Source of the DNA: Arthrobacter liuii
Lineage (GTDB): Bacteria > Actinomycetota > Actinomycetes > Actinomycetales > Micrococcaceae
DNA length: 64,000 nt
Reading direction: 5' to 3'
NCBI RefSeq assembly: GCF_014639275.1
Contig: NZ_BMFW01000003.1
Location: forward strand, 1-64,000
Within the stretch, counting starts at the first letter, position 1, and each line of letters starts with the position of its first letter. Positions 53,848 to 62,793 of this stretch are shown one piece after another. A program made the translations under genes and the position numbers. The notes beneath the pieces were generated by a model. It was given only the letters and a program-made list of their open reading frames with translations. It had not been told where the DNA came from and did not search any database.

Positions 53848-54873
53848 TCAGCGGATCTCGACGCCCTGGCCGCCGGTGGTGTGGCCGATCACGGGGTACC
53901 CCGGCAGTTCGCCGACCACCAGCAGGCCGCCGGAGGTCTGGGCGTCGGCCAGTAAAAGCAGATCGTCTTCGGTGATGCCGGACCCTGCGGTGATGTGCGG
54001 CCGCACCCAATCGAGGTTCCGGCGGGTCCCGCCGGAGACAAAGCCATCCCGCAAGGCCTCCAGCGCCCCGCCGATCAGCGGTACCGCGTTCCGATCGATT
54101 ACTGCGCCCACTTGCGAGGCACGGACCATCTTGTACAGATGTCCGAGCAGGCCGAAGCCAGTCACGTCCGTGGCTGCCCGGACACCCGCGGCGACCGCGG
54201 CCTCGGCGGCATCGCGGTTGAGGCTCGCCATCGCCTCCACTGCTTCAGCGAATACCTCACCGGTCTGCTTGTGCCGGTTGTTGAGGAGTCCGACGCCGAT
54301 CGGCTTGGTGAGCGTGATGGGCAGCCCAGGCCGGGCGGCGTCGTTGCGCAGCAGCCGGTCGGGATGCACAACGCCCGTGACGGCCATGCCGTACTTCGGC
54401 TCCGGATCGTCAATGGAGTGCCCGCCGAGCACAGGGCATCCGGCCCCGGACGCAACGCTCAGCCCGCCGCGGAGGACTTCGGTCATCAACTCCATCGGCA
54501 GGACACCGCGGGGCCAGCCCACAAGGTTGATCGCCGTGACGGGACGGCCACCCATGGCGTAGATGTCCGAGAGGGCGTTGGCGGCGGCAATCCGTCCCCA
54601 GTCGAAGGCATCGTTGACGACAGGGGTGAAGAAGTCGGCGGTGGTGAGTACCGCGAGGTCCTCGCGCACCAGGACCGCCGCCGCGTCGTCGCCGCTGTCG
54701 AGGCCCACCAGCACCTCCGCACCCGGCTGGCCGATCAGGCCGCGGACGGCGTCCTCGAGCTCGCCGGGTGGGATCTTGCAGGCGCAGCCTCCGCCATGGG
54801 CGTAGTCGGTGAGCCGGTGTGCGGCGACGACATCGGCAACGGGTTCCGGGATTGCTGTTAGGGCCTCATTCAC
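53848..54873 (-). CDS. selD: Selenide, water dikinase
   Basis: A 341-residue AIRS-fold enzyme making selenophosphate from selenide and ATP. The N-terminal loop LTDYAHGGGCACKIPPGELE has the catalytic Cys/Lys pair (Cys, not Sec). Then come VGLDSGDDAAAVLVREDLAV, TTADFFTPVVND and NALSDIYAMGGRPVTAINLV. VTGFGLLGHLYKMV and ADAQTSGGLLVV mark the C-terminal half. The GTG at 54873 is chosen because the open frame beyond it runs through tRNA-Sec. It ends 14 bases from the NrfD stop on the opposite strand. Confidence 0.95.
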   Translation of the reverse strand: MNEALTAIPEPVADVVAAHRLTDYAHGGGCACKIPPGELEDAVRGLIGQPGAEVLVGLDSGDDAAAVLVREDLAVLTTADFFTPVVNDAFDWGRIAAANALSDIYAMGGRPVTAINLVGWPRGVLPMELMTEVLRGGLSVASGAGCPVLGGHSIDDPEPKYGMAVTGVVHPDRLLRNDAARPGLPITLTKPIGVGLLNNRHKQTGEVFAEAVEAMASLNRDAAEAAVAAGVRAATDVTGFGLLGHLYKMVRASQVGAVIDRNAVPLIGGALEALRDGFVSGGTRRNLDWVRPHITAGSGITEDDLLLLADAQTSGGLLVVGELPGYPVIGHTTGGQGVEIR

Positions 54874-54916
54874 CCGCCTAGCGTACCCCCGCAGGCAACC
54901 TGCTATATTGAGGCGC

Positions 54917-55011
54917 GGTGGCGTCCGGGTCCTGGTGGGCCCCCCGGTCTTCAAAACCGGTGCGGCTGAGTATCTCGGCCTGGCGGGTTCGATTCCCGTC
55001 CGCCACCGCCA
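54917..55011 (+). tRNA. selC: tRNA-Sec (anticodon TCA)
   Basis: A 95-base tRNA including an encoded CCA. The anticodon stem CCGGT/ACCGG holds loop CTTCAAA with TCA at 54951-54953. The D arm has a 6-bp stem (GGGTCC/GGGCCC) and loop TGGT, as in bacterial tRNA-Sec. The long extra arm is GGCTGAG-TAT-CTCGGCC, the T arm has loop TTCGATT, and G is the discriminator. The acceptor stem pairs over 7 bp with a T/C opposition at the eighth pair. Lies between selD (divergent) and selA (38 bases on). Confidence 0.95.
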
Positions 55012-55048
55012 ACCACCGGCATGCATTGCCGCGAAATGAGGAGGAGCC

Positions 55049-56380
55049 GTGGACGACATTGATCCCCGCAGGCTGATCCCTCGCACGAATGACCTGCTGG
55101 CACTGCCTGCCGTCCGGGAGGCCAGGACGCGGCTGAGCGAGCGCGTCGTCAACGACCTGGTCCGGCAGTTCCAGGAGCAGGCACGGCGTGGTGAGCTTGG
55201 GCCAGGCCAGGTGCAGCCCGCCCTGCTGGCCGCCGTCGCTGAGCGCAAAGCGACAACCCTGCGCCCGGTGCTGAATGCGACCGGCGTCATCGTCCATACC
55301 AACCTCGGGCGGGCCCCCCTCTCCGCCGCTGCGGTTGAAGCGCTTGTCACGGCCAGTGGCTACGTTGACGTGGAACTCGACCTGGCTGACGGGAGCCGCT
55401 CCCGCCGGGGCGCCGGGACCCGGGCGGCACTGCTCGCCGCCTGTCCTGCTGCTGAGGACGCACTGGTGGTCAACAACGGAGCTGCGGCGCTGGTCCTGGC
55501 CACCACAGCCCTGGCCGCCGGCCGGGAGGTGGTGGTGAGCCGCGGTGAACTCGTTGAGATCGGCGCCGGCTTCAGGCTCACCGACCTGATGGAATCGACG
55601 GGCGCAAGGCTTCGCGAGGTGGGTACCACCAACCGCACCCACCTGCACGACTACGCCGGAGCCCTCGGACCCGATACAGGCTGCGTCCTCAAGGTCCACC
55701 CCAGCAACTTCCGGGTTGACGGATTCACTTCCGCTGTTTCCCTGCAGGAACTGAGTCCGCTGGCTGCGGCCAACGGGATACCACTCGTGGCCGACCTGGG
55801 CAGTGGACTCCTGGCGCCGGACCCGTACCTGCCGCAGGAACCCGATGTTGCCACTGCGTTGGCCAGCGGGGCCGACGTCGTGATCGCCAGCGGCGACAAA
55901 TTGCTGGGCGGACCCCAGGCAGGCCTGCTGCTTGGCCGCAAGGAGGTCATTACGCGGTTGGCCCGCCACCCTCTCGCGCGTGCCGTCCGCGCCGACAAAC
56001 TAGCCCTCGCGGCCTTGGAAGCGACCGTCGCCGGAGAACCGCCGCCGGTTGTCCAGGCGCTGCACGCCGACGCCGGGCAGTTGCGGCGCCGCACGGAACG
56101 GTTGGCCCAGGAACTCGGCGTCCCTGTCGTGGCGCATGACGGAAGGGTGGGCGGCGGCGGTGCCCCCGGTTTTCCCCTGCCTGGGTGGGCGCTCCGGCTC
56201 CCCGAAGGACTGGCGCGGCTCCTGCGCACCGGCGATCCGGCCGTCCTGCCGCGCGTCCATGACGGCTCCTGCCTGATCGATCTTCGCTGCGTGCCCCCGA
56301 CGGACGATGACCGGATACTCGATGCCGTACGCCAAGCGCTGGCGTCCCTCGAGGTCGCGGGCGCAGGCAGGGCTGGCTGA
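55049..56380 (+). CDS. selA: L-seryl-tRNA(Sec) selenium transferase
   Basis: A 443-residue PLP enzyme converting Ser-tRNA-Sec to Sec-tRNA-Sec. The N-terminal domain starts RRLIPRTNDLLALPAVREAR. TGVIVHTNLGRAPLSAAAVE is conserved, and the PLP lysine lies in VIASGDKLLGGPQAGLLLGR. The GTG at 55049 has a strong GAGGAGGAG site. It is followed three bases later by selB. Confidence 0.95.
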   Translation: MDDIDPRRLIPRTNDLLALPAVREARTRLSERVVNDLVRQFQEQARRGELGPGQVQPALLAAVAERKATTLRPVLNATGVIVHTNLGRAPLSAAAVEALVTASGYVDVELDLADGSRSRRGAGTRAALLAACPAAEDALVVNNGAAALVLATTALAAGREVVVSRGELVEIGAGFRLTDLMESTGARLREVGTTNRTHLHDYAGALGPDTGCVLKVHPSNFRVDGFTSAVSLQELSPLAAANGIPLVADLGSGLLAPDPYLPQEPDVATALASGADVVIASGDKLLGGPQAGLLLGRKEVITRLARHPLARAVRADKLALAALEATVAGEPPPVVQALHADAGQLRRRTERLAQELGVPVVAHDGRVGGGGAPGFPLPGWALRLPEGLARLLRTGDPAVLPRVHDGSCLIDLRCVPPTDDDRILDAVRQALASLEVAGAGRAG

Positions 56381-56383
56381 GTC

Positions 56384-58180
56384 GTGCACGTCGTTGCCAC
56401 AGCCGGACACGTCGACTCCGGTAAAAGCACCCTGGTTCGCGCCCTTACCGGCATGGAGCCGGACCGCTGGGAGGAAGAACGCCGCCGCGGGCTGACCATT
56501 GACTTGGGCTATGCGTGGACCACCCTGCCGTCCGGACAGGATGTTGCATTCGTGGACGTACCGGGGCACGAGCGTTTCCTGGGCAACATGCTTGCCGGAA
56601 TCGGGCCCGCGCCCGTGGTCTGCTTCGTCGTTGCCGCCGATGAAGGCTGGCAGGCACAGTCAGGCGATCACCGCGACGCCGTCGCTGCGCTGGGCATTGA
56701 ACACGGCGTCGTGGTCCTCAGCCGCGCCGACCGGGCTTCCGGGCAGCGGATTGCAGACGTGCTTGCCCGGACCCGCACAGAGCTGGCCGGTACTGGGCTT
56801 AGGGACGCCCCGGCAGTTGCCGTGTCTGCCATTGACGGGACCGGCCTGGCTGACCTGCGGGCCGTGCTCGACGGCGTCCTGGCCGGCGTGCCCCATCCCG
56901 CCACCGATGGGCGGATCCGGTTGTGGGTGGACCGCTCATTCACGATCACCGGTTCCGGAACGGTGGTGACCGGAACACTGGCAGCAGGAACGCTGGCTCA
57001 AGGTGACCGGCTGCAACTGCTGGGCCACTTTGATTCCCGGCCCGTCGCGGTCCGTGGCCTGCAGAGCCGCGACACCTCCTACACTGCGGTGGGGCCGGTC
57101 AGCCGGGTGGCGTTGAACCTGCGTGACGTATCCGCCACGGACATCCGCCGCGGCGATGCGTTGGTGACTCCCGACGCATGGCCCACCACTAGCGTCGTCG
57201 GCATCCACCGCACTACCGGCGTCGCCTACACAGATGTGCCCGAACAACTCATGGTGCACGTTGGCACTGCGTCCGTGCCTGCCCGGCTGCGTCCCTTTGG
57301 TGCCGACCACGCCCGGTTGGTCCTCGACAGGCGCCTGCCGCTCGTTCTGGGGGACCGCCTTGTTCTGCGTGACCCGGGTAGCCGCTCCGTGCTGGGCGGT
57401 GCACGCATTCTTGATGCCGATCCACCAGCCCTGCTGCGGCGCGGCGACGGTGCCCACTGGGCGGAGCGGCTTGCAGGCATGGACCCGGCCGGAGACGTAC
57501 TGGGTGAAGTAGCAGCCCGCGGACTGGTGGAGGTACACCATCTGGGCCGGCTCGGGCTCGTGCCGGAGCACGACGCGGAGGCACCATCCGGCGTCAGGGT
57601 CTTCGGTGCGTGGTGGGTGCATGCTCCTCTCTTCGATGCATGGCAGCACCGGCTGCGCACCGCAGTCCAGGCCCTGCAGGACGGCGATCCTTTGGCCCCG
57701 GGCCTTTCCATGGGGGCGGCCAGGGACCTGCTCGCGTTGCCCGACGAGAAGTTGCTTTCGCACGTCATCGTCGCTGCAGGCCTCGAACAGGATGGCGGCC
57801 ACGTCCGGCTTCCCGGCAGCCGTGGCACCCTCGGTGCCATCGAGCCGGCAGTGGCCGAGTTGGAGCGCAGGCTTACAGCACGTGCGTTCCATGCCCCGGA
57901 AGCCGGTGAGTTGGCCGCGCTGGGCTTGGGCACGCGCGAATTGGCTGCCGCCGAGCGCACCGGGCGGTTGCTGCGGTTGCGCGACGGAGTGGTGCTGCTG
58001 CCTACGGCGCCGGCCCTTGCGATGCGCGCCCTCGCCGGCCTGGACCAGCCCTTCACTACGAGCCAGGCACGTCAGGCGCTGGACACCACGCGGCGGATTG
58101 CGGTTCCGTTGCTGGAACATCTCGATTCGCGGGGCTGGACCCAGCGCCTGGATGCCGGTCACCGGAAGGTGGTGCGCTGA
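56384..58180 (+). CDS. selB: Selenocysteine-specific elongation factor
   Basis: A 598-residue GTPase. The G domain has AGHVDSGKSTLVRALTG, GLTIDLGYAW, DVPGHERFLGNML and VLSRADR. Elongation-factor domains II and III follow (about 180-350), then C-terminal winged-helix domains (about 380-598) that bind the SECIS stem-loop. It delivers Sec-tRNA-Sec to UGA in fdhA mRNA. GTG start, 3 bases after selA, so the two are coupled. Confidence 0.95.
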   Translation: MHVVATAGHVDSGKSTLVRALTGMEPDRWEEERRRGLTIDLGYAWTTLPSGQDVAFVDVPGHERFLGNMLAGIGPAPVVCFVVAADEGWQAQSGDHRDAVAALGIEHGVVVLSRADRASGQRIADVLARTRTELAGTGLRDAPAVAVSAIDGTGLADLRAVLDGVLAGVPHPATDGRIRLWVDRSFTITGSGTVVTGTLAAGTLAQGDRLQLLGHFDSRPVAVRGLQSRDTSYTAVGPVSRVALNLRDVSATDIRRGDALVTPDAWPTTSVVGIHRTTGVAYTDVPEQLMVHVGTASVPARLRPFGADHARLVLDRRLPLVLGDRLVLRDPGSRSVLGGARILDADPPALLRRGDGAHWAERLAGMDPAGDVLGEVAARGLVEVHHLGRLGLVPEHDAEAPSGVRVFGAWWVHAPLFDAWQHRLRTAVQALQDGDPLAPGLSMGAARDLLALPDEKLLSHVIVAAGLEQDGGHVRLPGSRGTLGAIEPAVAELERRLTARAFHAPEAGELAALGLGTRELAAAERTGRLLRLRDGVVLLPTAPALAMRALAGLDQPFTTSQARQALDTTRRIAVPLLEHLDSRGWTQRLDAGHRKVVR

Positions 58181-58208
58181 CCCCGGGAGTGGGAAACCTC
58201 TCGGGAGA

Positions 58209-58724
58209 TCATGCCGGGCCGGCGGCGTGAACCCGGCGAAGAATGTCATCCACAACTTTCCCCAGGGGAGCGGTGGCATCGATCATGATGCCGCAGGCCG
58301 GGATTTCTTCCCGTGTCCGGTAAAGGCGTTCGATCAGTATCCGTTCCGCTGCCCGCCCGCCCCATTCCTCCTGCGGGCGTCCGTCAAGCCGTCGGTTCAG
58401 CGTCTCGAGGTCGACCTCGAGAACGAAGACGGCGTCGAACAGATCGATGAACTTCGCGAGATTTCTCGACCCGCCACAAAAAAACGTAAGCGCCTCCCGC
58501 TGGTCTGCCACCTCGGCCCGCACCTCGTCAACTCTCCAAAGGTGATGGGCGTGCGCCGCCACTCCGGTAATGCCTGCCACAGGTTCGCCGGTTTCCGGAT
58601 CACCTTGATAGGCCAGTTCGCGGTCGCCGTTGATGGCGTGATAGCCGCGGCGCCGCAATTCCATGCAGACCGAGGTCTTGCCGGTACCGGAGCCACCTTC
58701 GATGAGGTAGTTCTTTCTGCCCAT
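58209..58724 (-). CDS. Small P-loop kinase-like protein
   Basis: A 171-residue protein with a Walker A motif at the N terminus (YLIEGGSGTGKTSVCMELRR) and VFVLEVDLETLNRRLDGRP in the lid region. It resembles nucleoside or shikimate-type kinases and the AAA_18/AAA_33 small ATPases. The substrate is unknown. It lies convergent with selB. Confidence 0.72.
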   Translation of the reverse strand: MGRKNYLIEGGSGTGKTSVCMELRRRGYHAINGDRELAYQGDPETGEPVAGITGVAAHAHHLWRVDEVRAEVADQREALTFFCGGSRNLAKFIDLFDAVFVLEVDLETLNRRLDGRPQEEWGGRAAERILIERLYRTREEIPACGIMIDATAPLGKVVDDILRRVHAAGPA

Positions 58725-58789
58725 GCCTGATGGTAGCGATACGCCAGGTCCATGTGGCCGGTCCCTGGGCTTGGTGGTTTGATTAGTCA

Positions 58790-59542
58790 GTGCTCCGTGT
58801 AAAACGCTTTGTGGTCTTTAGCCTGTTCGTGGTTTGCGTCAGCACGGCTTTCTCCTTCTGGTTTATCCGGCAGTCCGGCGCGGACTCACGCATGGTCCTT
58901 CCAGCTCCGCCGCAGGCGGGGGTGAAGCTCGAAACGGGCCCTCCCGGCCTCACCACCGCCGTGAACGTCACACGAACCCCGGACGCCCAGTGGATTGTGC
59001 AGGCTGCCGACCGGACGGGGATCCCTGCCCGGGCGCTGCAGGCCTACGTCGCTGCGGCGGCCGCGGCCAATGCTTCCACCCCGGCGTGCGGAATCGGCTG
59101 GAACACGCTGGCGGCTGTCGGTTTGGTCGAATCAGCCCACGGAACCTATGGCGGCGGCAGTCTGAACGCGCAGGGGCAGGCGAGCGGCCCCTTGGTGGGT
59201 CCGAGTCTCAACGGCGCTGGATTCGCCGCCATCGCGGACACTGACGGGGGCGCCCTGGACGGCGACGCCGGCTGGGACCACGCCGTGGGCCCCATGCAAT
59301 TTATACCCTCTACCTGGCGGCTCGTCGGAATGGACGGCAACGGGGATGGATCAGCAGACCCGTTCAACATCGACGACGCCGCCCTGAGTGCGGCAACTTT
59401 CTTGTGCTCCCACGGCCGTGACCTCACAAAGGCGCAGGGGTGGACAGACGCCATCTACTCCTACAACCAGTCCGATGCCTATGTCCGCCAGGTGCGGGGC
59501 CACGCCAGCGATTACGCCGCGGAAACGGGCACCGCTGGATGA
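58790..59542 (+). CDS. Secreted lytic murein transglycosylase-like protein
   Basis: A 250-residue protein with an N-terminal signal anchor (FVVFSLFVVCVSTAFSFWFI) and an SLT-type lysozyme domain from about 100: NTLAAVGLVESAHGTYGGGS with the catalytic Glu, then DHAVGPMQFIPSTWRLVGMD and IYSYNQSDAYVRQV. It cleaves peptidoglycan glycan strands outside the membrane. The start is a GTG at 58790 without a clear ribosome site; an upstream or downstream start cannot be excluded. Confidence 0.85.
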   Translation: MLRVKRFVVFSLFVVCVSTAFSFWFIRQSGADSRMVLPAPPQAGVKLETGPPGLTTAVNVTRTPDAQWIVQAADRTGIPARALQAYVAAAAAANASTPACGIGWNTLAAVGLVESAHGTYGGGSLNAQGQASGPLVGPSLNGAGFAAIADTDGGALDGDAGWDHAVGPMQFIPSTWRLVGMDGNGDGSADPFNIDDAALSAATFLCSHGRDLTKAQGWTDAIYSYNQSDAYVRQVRGHASDYAAETGTAG

Positions 59543-59624
59543 TTCCACGGGCCCGCAGCCCCTGGCGGTTGGTGCCGGGAGCTCTGGGTCTCCTGAAAGT
59601 GCCCCGGGTTGCCGTCCGTGCCGG

Positions 59625-60791
59625 TCAGGCCGGCTGCCATGTGGCGGGTAGGGCCTTCAGCCCGTAAATGATGGTGCTTTCCATCCGTTCCAGCTCCGCT
59701 CCAGGAGCCACGGAAAGGCCTGGCAATCGGGACAGCAGCGCCTCCAGGGCAATCCTGGCTTCGAGCCGGGCCAGCGGCGCGCCGACGCAAAAATGTATGC
59801 CGTGGCCAAAGGCCAGATGCCGGTTGGGGCTGCGGTCGATGTCGAACACAGCCGCCCTCTCGAACTGCTGCCCGTCCCGGTTGGCGGAACCGATCCAGGC
59901 CACGAGCGGCGCGCCGGCGGGGATGGGTTGCCCGGCCACAGTGGCCTCCGCTACGGTCACCCGGTACATGGACTGGACCGGCGAGCGAAAGCGCAGCACT
60001 TCTTCCAGGGCCTGCGGGATCAAGGCGGGTTCCTTCAGGAGACGTTCGAGGGTGCCGGGCGACTCAGCCAAACAAAGAACGGCGTTGCCGATCAGATTGG
60101 TGGTGGTCTCGTTGCCGGCAACGAGCAGCAGGCTGCAGAAACCCAGCAGTTCAGGCACCGTCAGTCTTTGGCCGTCTATCTCAGCGGACAGCAGGCTGCT
60201 GATCAGATCTTCGCCGGGCTGGCTCCTGCGCTGGGCGATGAGGGCCAGGAAGTACTCGATCATTTCTGCGGTGGTGGCGTCATCCTTCCCGTTGCCCGGA
60301 CCGGCCTGCGTCTGGCTCACGATCACGTCTGACCAGTGCTTGAAGCGTTCACGGTCCTCCGCGGGGATACCCATCAGTTCGGAGATCACAATGACCGGCA
60401 ACGGGTAGGCCAATTCCTTTATCAGGTCTGCACTCCCGGTGGCCTCGATCCCCGCCAGCAGTTCGTCGGTGAGTTCGGCGATGCGCGGAGCCAGGGCGTC
60501 AACGGCTTTCGGCGTGAATGCCTGGGTGACCAGGGAGCGCAGCTGCCGGTGTCGTGGAGGATCGGCGGTGATCAGGCTCGAGGCGAACAATTGGCCGGAA
60601 CCGGACGGGTTCCCGCCGCCCATCCGGGACGAGAACGTTGCGTGCTCGGACAGCACCCGCTGGACATCGTCGTAGCGGAACACGTGCCAGCTCCCCGATT
60701 GATCGTCGTGGAAGACGGGGGATGCTGCCCGCATCCGCTCATAGTGCGGAAAAGGGTTGAGGGGATATGCAGCAGACTGGGTGATGTCCAC
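59625..60791 (-). CDS. Cytochrome P450
   Basis: A 388-residue class I bacterial P450. The I-helix reads LLLVAGNETTTNLIGNAVLC (AGxxT with acid-alcohol pair ET), the ExxR is in EEVLRFRSP, and the haem loop is LAFGHGIHFCVGAPLARLEA with the axial Cys. The GTG at 60791 after GGGAGG is chosen over the longer open frame. No ferredoxin or reductase gene is adjacent. The substrate cannot be told; the CYP107/CYP105-like sequence suggests oxidation of lipids or natural products. Confidence 0.93.
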   Translation of the reverse strand: MDITQSAAYPLNPFPHYERMRAASPVFHDDQSGSWHVFRYDDVQRVLSEHATFSSRMGGGNPSGSGQLFASSLITADPPRHRQLRSLVTQAFTPKAVDALAPRIAELTDELLAGIEATGSADLIKELAYPLPVIVISELMGIPAEDRERFKHWSDVIVSQTQAGPGNGKDDATTAEMIEYFLALIAQRRSQPGEDLISSLLSAEIDGQRLTVPELLGFCSLLLVAGNETTTNLIGNAVLCLAESPGTLERLLKEPALIPQALEEVLRFRSPVQSMYRVTVAEATVAGQPIPAGAPLVAWIGSANRDGQQFERAAVFDIDRSPNRHLAFGHGIHFCVGAPLARLEARIALEALLSRLPGLSVAPGAELERMESTIIYGLKALPATWQPA

Positions 60792-60883
60792 GATGGCCTC
60801 CCTGCCCACCTGGCGCTTTGGCCCCCTGCCGCTTACCGGCAGGACGGGCGCCAAAACCAAGTGACTGACGTAGATCCTTGATC

Positions 60884-61280
60884 CTAACGAAAGCCTGCTT
60901 CCGGGTCACTAGTCCCGCCGTCGAACTTCCTGGAGCCTTTGTTTGATTTCCTTGTTTCGCGGCGCCCTCCGGCCAGCCTGGGCCGGCGCTCATGCTTTGC
61001 AGCAAACCAGATGGCGGCCAGCATGAGTCCCAGCACGTCAACGAAACCCAGGAGGGATTCCCATGGCATCTGGATGGAGCCCCCGCGCATGTTGCTGTAG
61101 ACGGATCCGAGGGGAACCAGCAGGGGCCAGATAACGATGAGGTTCCGGGCAACGCCGTAGGCGACCGCGTAGACCCCGCCGGGCCCGAAAGGAAGAGCAT
61201 CTCCGAGCCTTCATGCCATAGCCGACGTGGTACGCCGCATACAGGGCCGCAGGACGAATGCCTGGCCCAAGTTGGTGCGG
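60884..61280 (-). pseudogene. Remnant of a membrane protein gene
   Basis: One frame gives LPFGPGGVYAVAYGVARNLI, VIWPLLVPLGSVYSN and LGFVDVLGLMLAAIWFAAKH, ending in a basic tail at 60884. This looks like two membrane segments. A few bases upstream, homologous-looking sequence RPAALYAAYHVGYGMK is in another frame. I cannot name the family; a small intact membrane protein starting at 61090 is the alternative. Confidence 0.4.
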
Positions 61281-61704
61281 CTGATGCCCAACGCCGCAAG
61301 GGGCCTGCGCCGGATCCAGCTGTTGTAACCGACCGGACCGAGGACACGCCTTCCCGCTCAGATCCGTTGCCGCCATGGCTCCTCACTTGATGTGCATGCG
61401 GCCTGCATGCATCAAGTCTTGCCGCAGCCAAACCCCGTCCATAGGGGCCAACGGCCCAAGTGCGTCTTATGGTCTTGGAGTCTCCTCGGCAGGGTTGGCG
61501 TCCGGATGCGCAGCTTCCGGTGTCAATGCTTCTTCCGGCGCGGCTTCGGCTTGCAGCACCGGCGGCATCTGGACCCCGCGGTGGACCGAGAGATCAAGGA
61601 CGGGGCCGCCGTCGACCGTTCCAAACCTGCAGGTCGGTGCGAATGGCGCGCAGGTGGACTGTTTGTCCACCCCTCGTGGCTTCTGGGCGCGCCGCTGTCT
61701 GGCT
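61281..61704. other. Intergenic stretch, no gene seen
   Basis: About 420 bases upstream of the P450 region and downstream of the Gfo/Idh/MocA gene. Open frames exist on both strands but none has a ribosome site plus recognisable sequence. Confidence 0.4.
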
Positions 61705-62679
61705 TCAGCGGCTGACCCCAGCGGCGAGGTAAATAGCGTCAATGACAGCCATATTCGAGAGGCAGTCGGTGCCTTCGGTGGGCAGCTGGGTCCCCGACTC
61801 CAAGGCGCGGACGATAGCTTCCAGCTGGTGATCGTAGGTCTCGAGGCCATGCACCGTCCACGTGCGGTCAAGCCCCTTCTTTGAAAGGGTGATGGAGTGG
61901 CCCCTGGACGGGAACACCAGGTTGTTGACCAACAGGCTTCCTTCCGCGCCGGTAACTCTGAGCGACGAGTTCAGGTGCTGGGGCCGTTCGACCATTGCCG
62001 AAGTGAGGAGGGCTGTTGCTCCCGACGGGAATTGCATGTCGGCGCTGACGCTGAGGTCGGCGCCGAGCGGGTTGAGTGTTGCACTCGCCCGACGCACGGT
62101 TGGTTCCTCGCCCATGAACGCACGGACCCAGTGGACTGGGTAGCACCCGAGGTCCATCAGCGACCCGCCGCCCAGTCGGGGGTCATGCCGCAGCGATGCA
62201 GGATCAAACGGGTTCGAACTGGAGAAGTCCGCTCGCAGCATCGTGATCTCCCCGAGCGCGCCGGAGGCCTTGACCGCATCGATTTCGCCGCTCAGAGGAT
62301 GGTACCGGTCGTGGAAGGCTTCGATCAGGCGGTAGCCCGTCGATCGCGCGGCTTCAAGCATTTGCGCGGCTTCGTCCGTATTCATCGCGAATGGTTTTTC
62401 ACAGAGCACGTGTTTGCGTGCCTCCAGGGCCGCGATTGACCACTTGGCGTGCTCAGAAGGTGGAAGTGCGTTGTAGACCAGGTCGACCTCCGCGTCCTCC
62501 AGCAACCCGGAGTAATCACCGTAGGAGCGGTCGATCCCATGGCGCTCCGCGAACTGCTGCGCGGGCTCCGCCCAGCGGGACGCAACGGCCACCACCCGGA
62601 CGTCTGAGCGTCTGGCGGCCGGCCGAATGATCGCGGCAGGCGCAATACCCGCTGCACCCAAAATTCCTATTCGTAGCAC
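61705..62679 (-). CDS. Gfo/Idh/MocA-family oxidoreductase
   Basis: A 324-residue NAD(P)-dependent dehydrogenase. The Rossmann start is LRIGILGAAGIAPAAIIRPA, the EKP motif is in HVLCEKPFAMNTDEAAQML, and GGSLMDLGCYPVHWVRAFMG carries the active-site region. The family oxidises or reduces sugars and inositols. The GTG at 62679 follows AAGGAG. It lies downstream of the xylanase on the same strand, separated by a strong stem-loop, so xylose or another pentose is a reasonable guess for the substrate. Confidence 0.88.
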   Translation of the reverse strand: MLRIGILGAAGIAPAAIIRPAARRSDVRVVAVASRWAEPAQQFAERHGIDRSYGDYSGLLEDAEVDLVYNALPPSEHAKWSIAALEARKHVLCEKPFAMNTDEAAQMLEAARSTGYRLIEAFHDRYHPLSGEIDAVKASGALGEITMLRADFSSSNPFDPASLRHDPRLGGGSLMDLGCYPVHWVRAFMGEEPTVRRASATLNPLGADLSVSADMQFPSGATALLTSAMVERPQHLNSSLRVTGAEGSLLVNNLVFPSRGHSITLSKKGLDRTWTVHGLETYDHQLEAIVRALESGTQLPTEGTDCLSNMAVIDAIYLAAGVSR

Positions 62680-62729
62680 TGCAATTCTCCTTGCCGCTCA
62701 CCCCCATGATTTTAGTGTCCCGCGGGGCC

Positions 62730-62764
62730 AGCCTGGCGATGGAGTTCGCCTCCATCGCCAGGCT
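62730..62764. terminator. Terminator between xylanase and oxidoreductase genes
   Basis: GCCTGGCGATGGA and TCCATCGCCAGGC form a perfect 13-bp stem (14 with the outer A-T pair) around a short loop. It lies 30 bases after the xylanase stop on the minus strand. Confidence 0.75.
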
Positions 62765-62793
62765 TTCGGGCAGAATTCCCTTAGGCGCTGACC

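Noticed and set aside
54874..55350. N-terminal extension of SelD
   Set aside because: The open frame runs backwards through tRNA-Sec and the selA start, so it cannot be the coding start.
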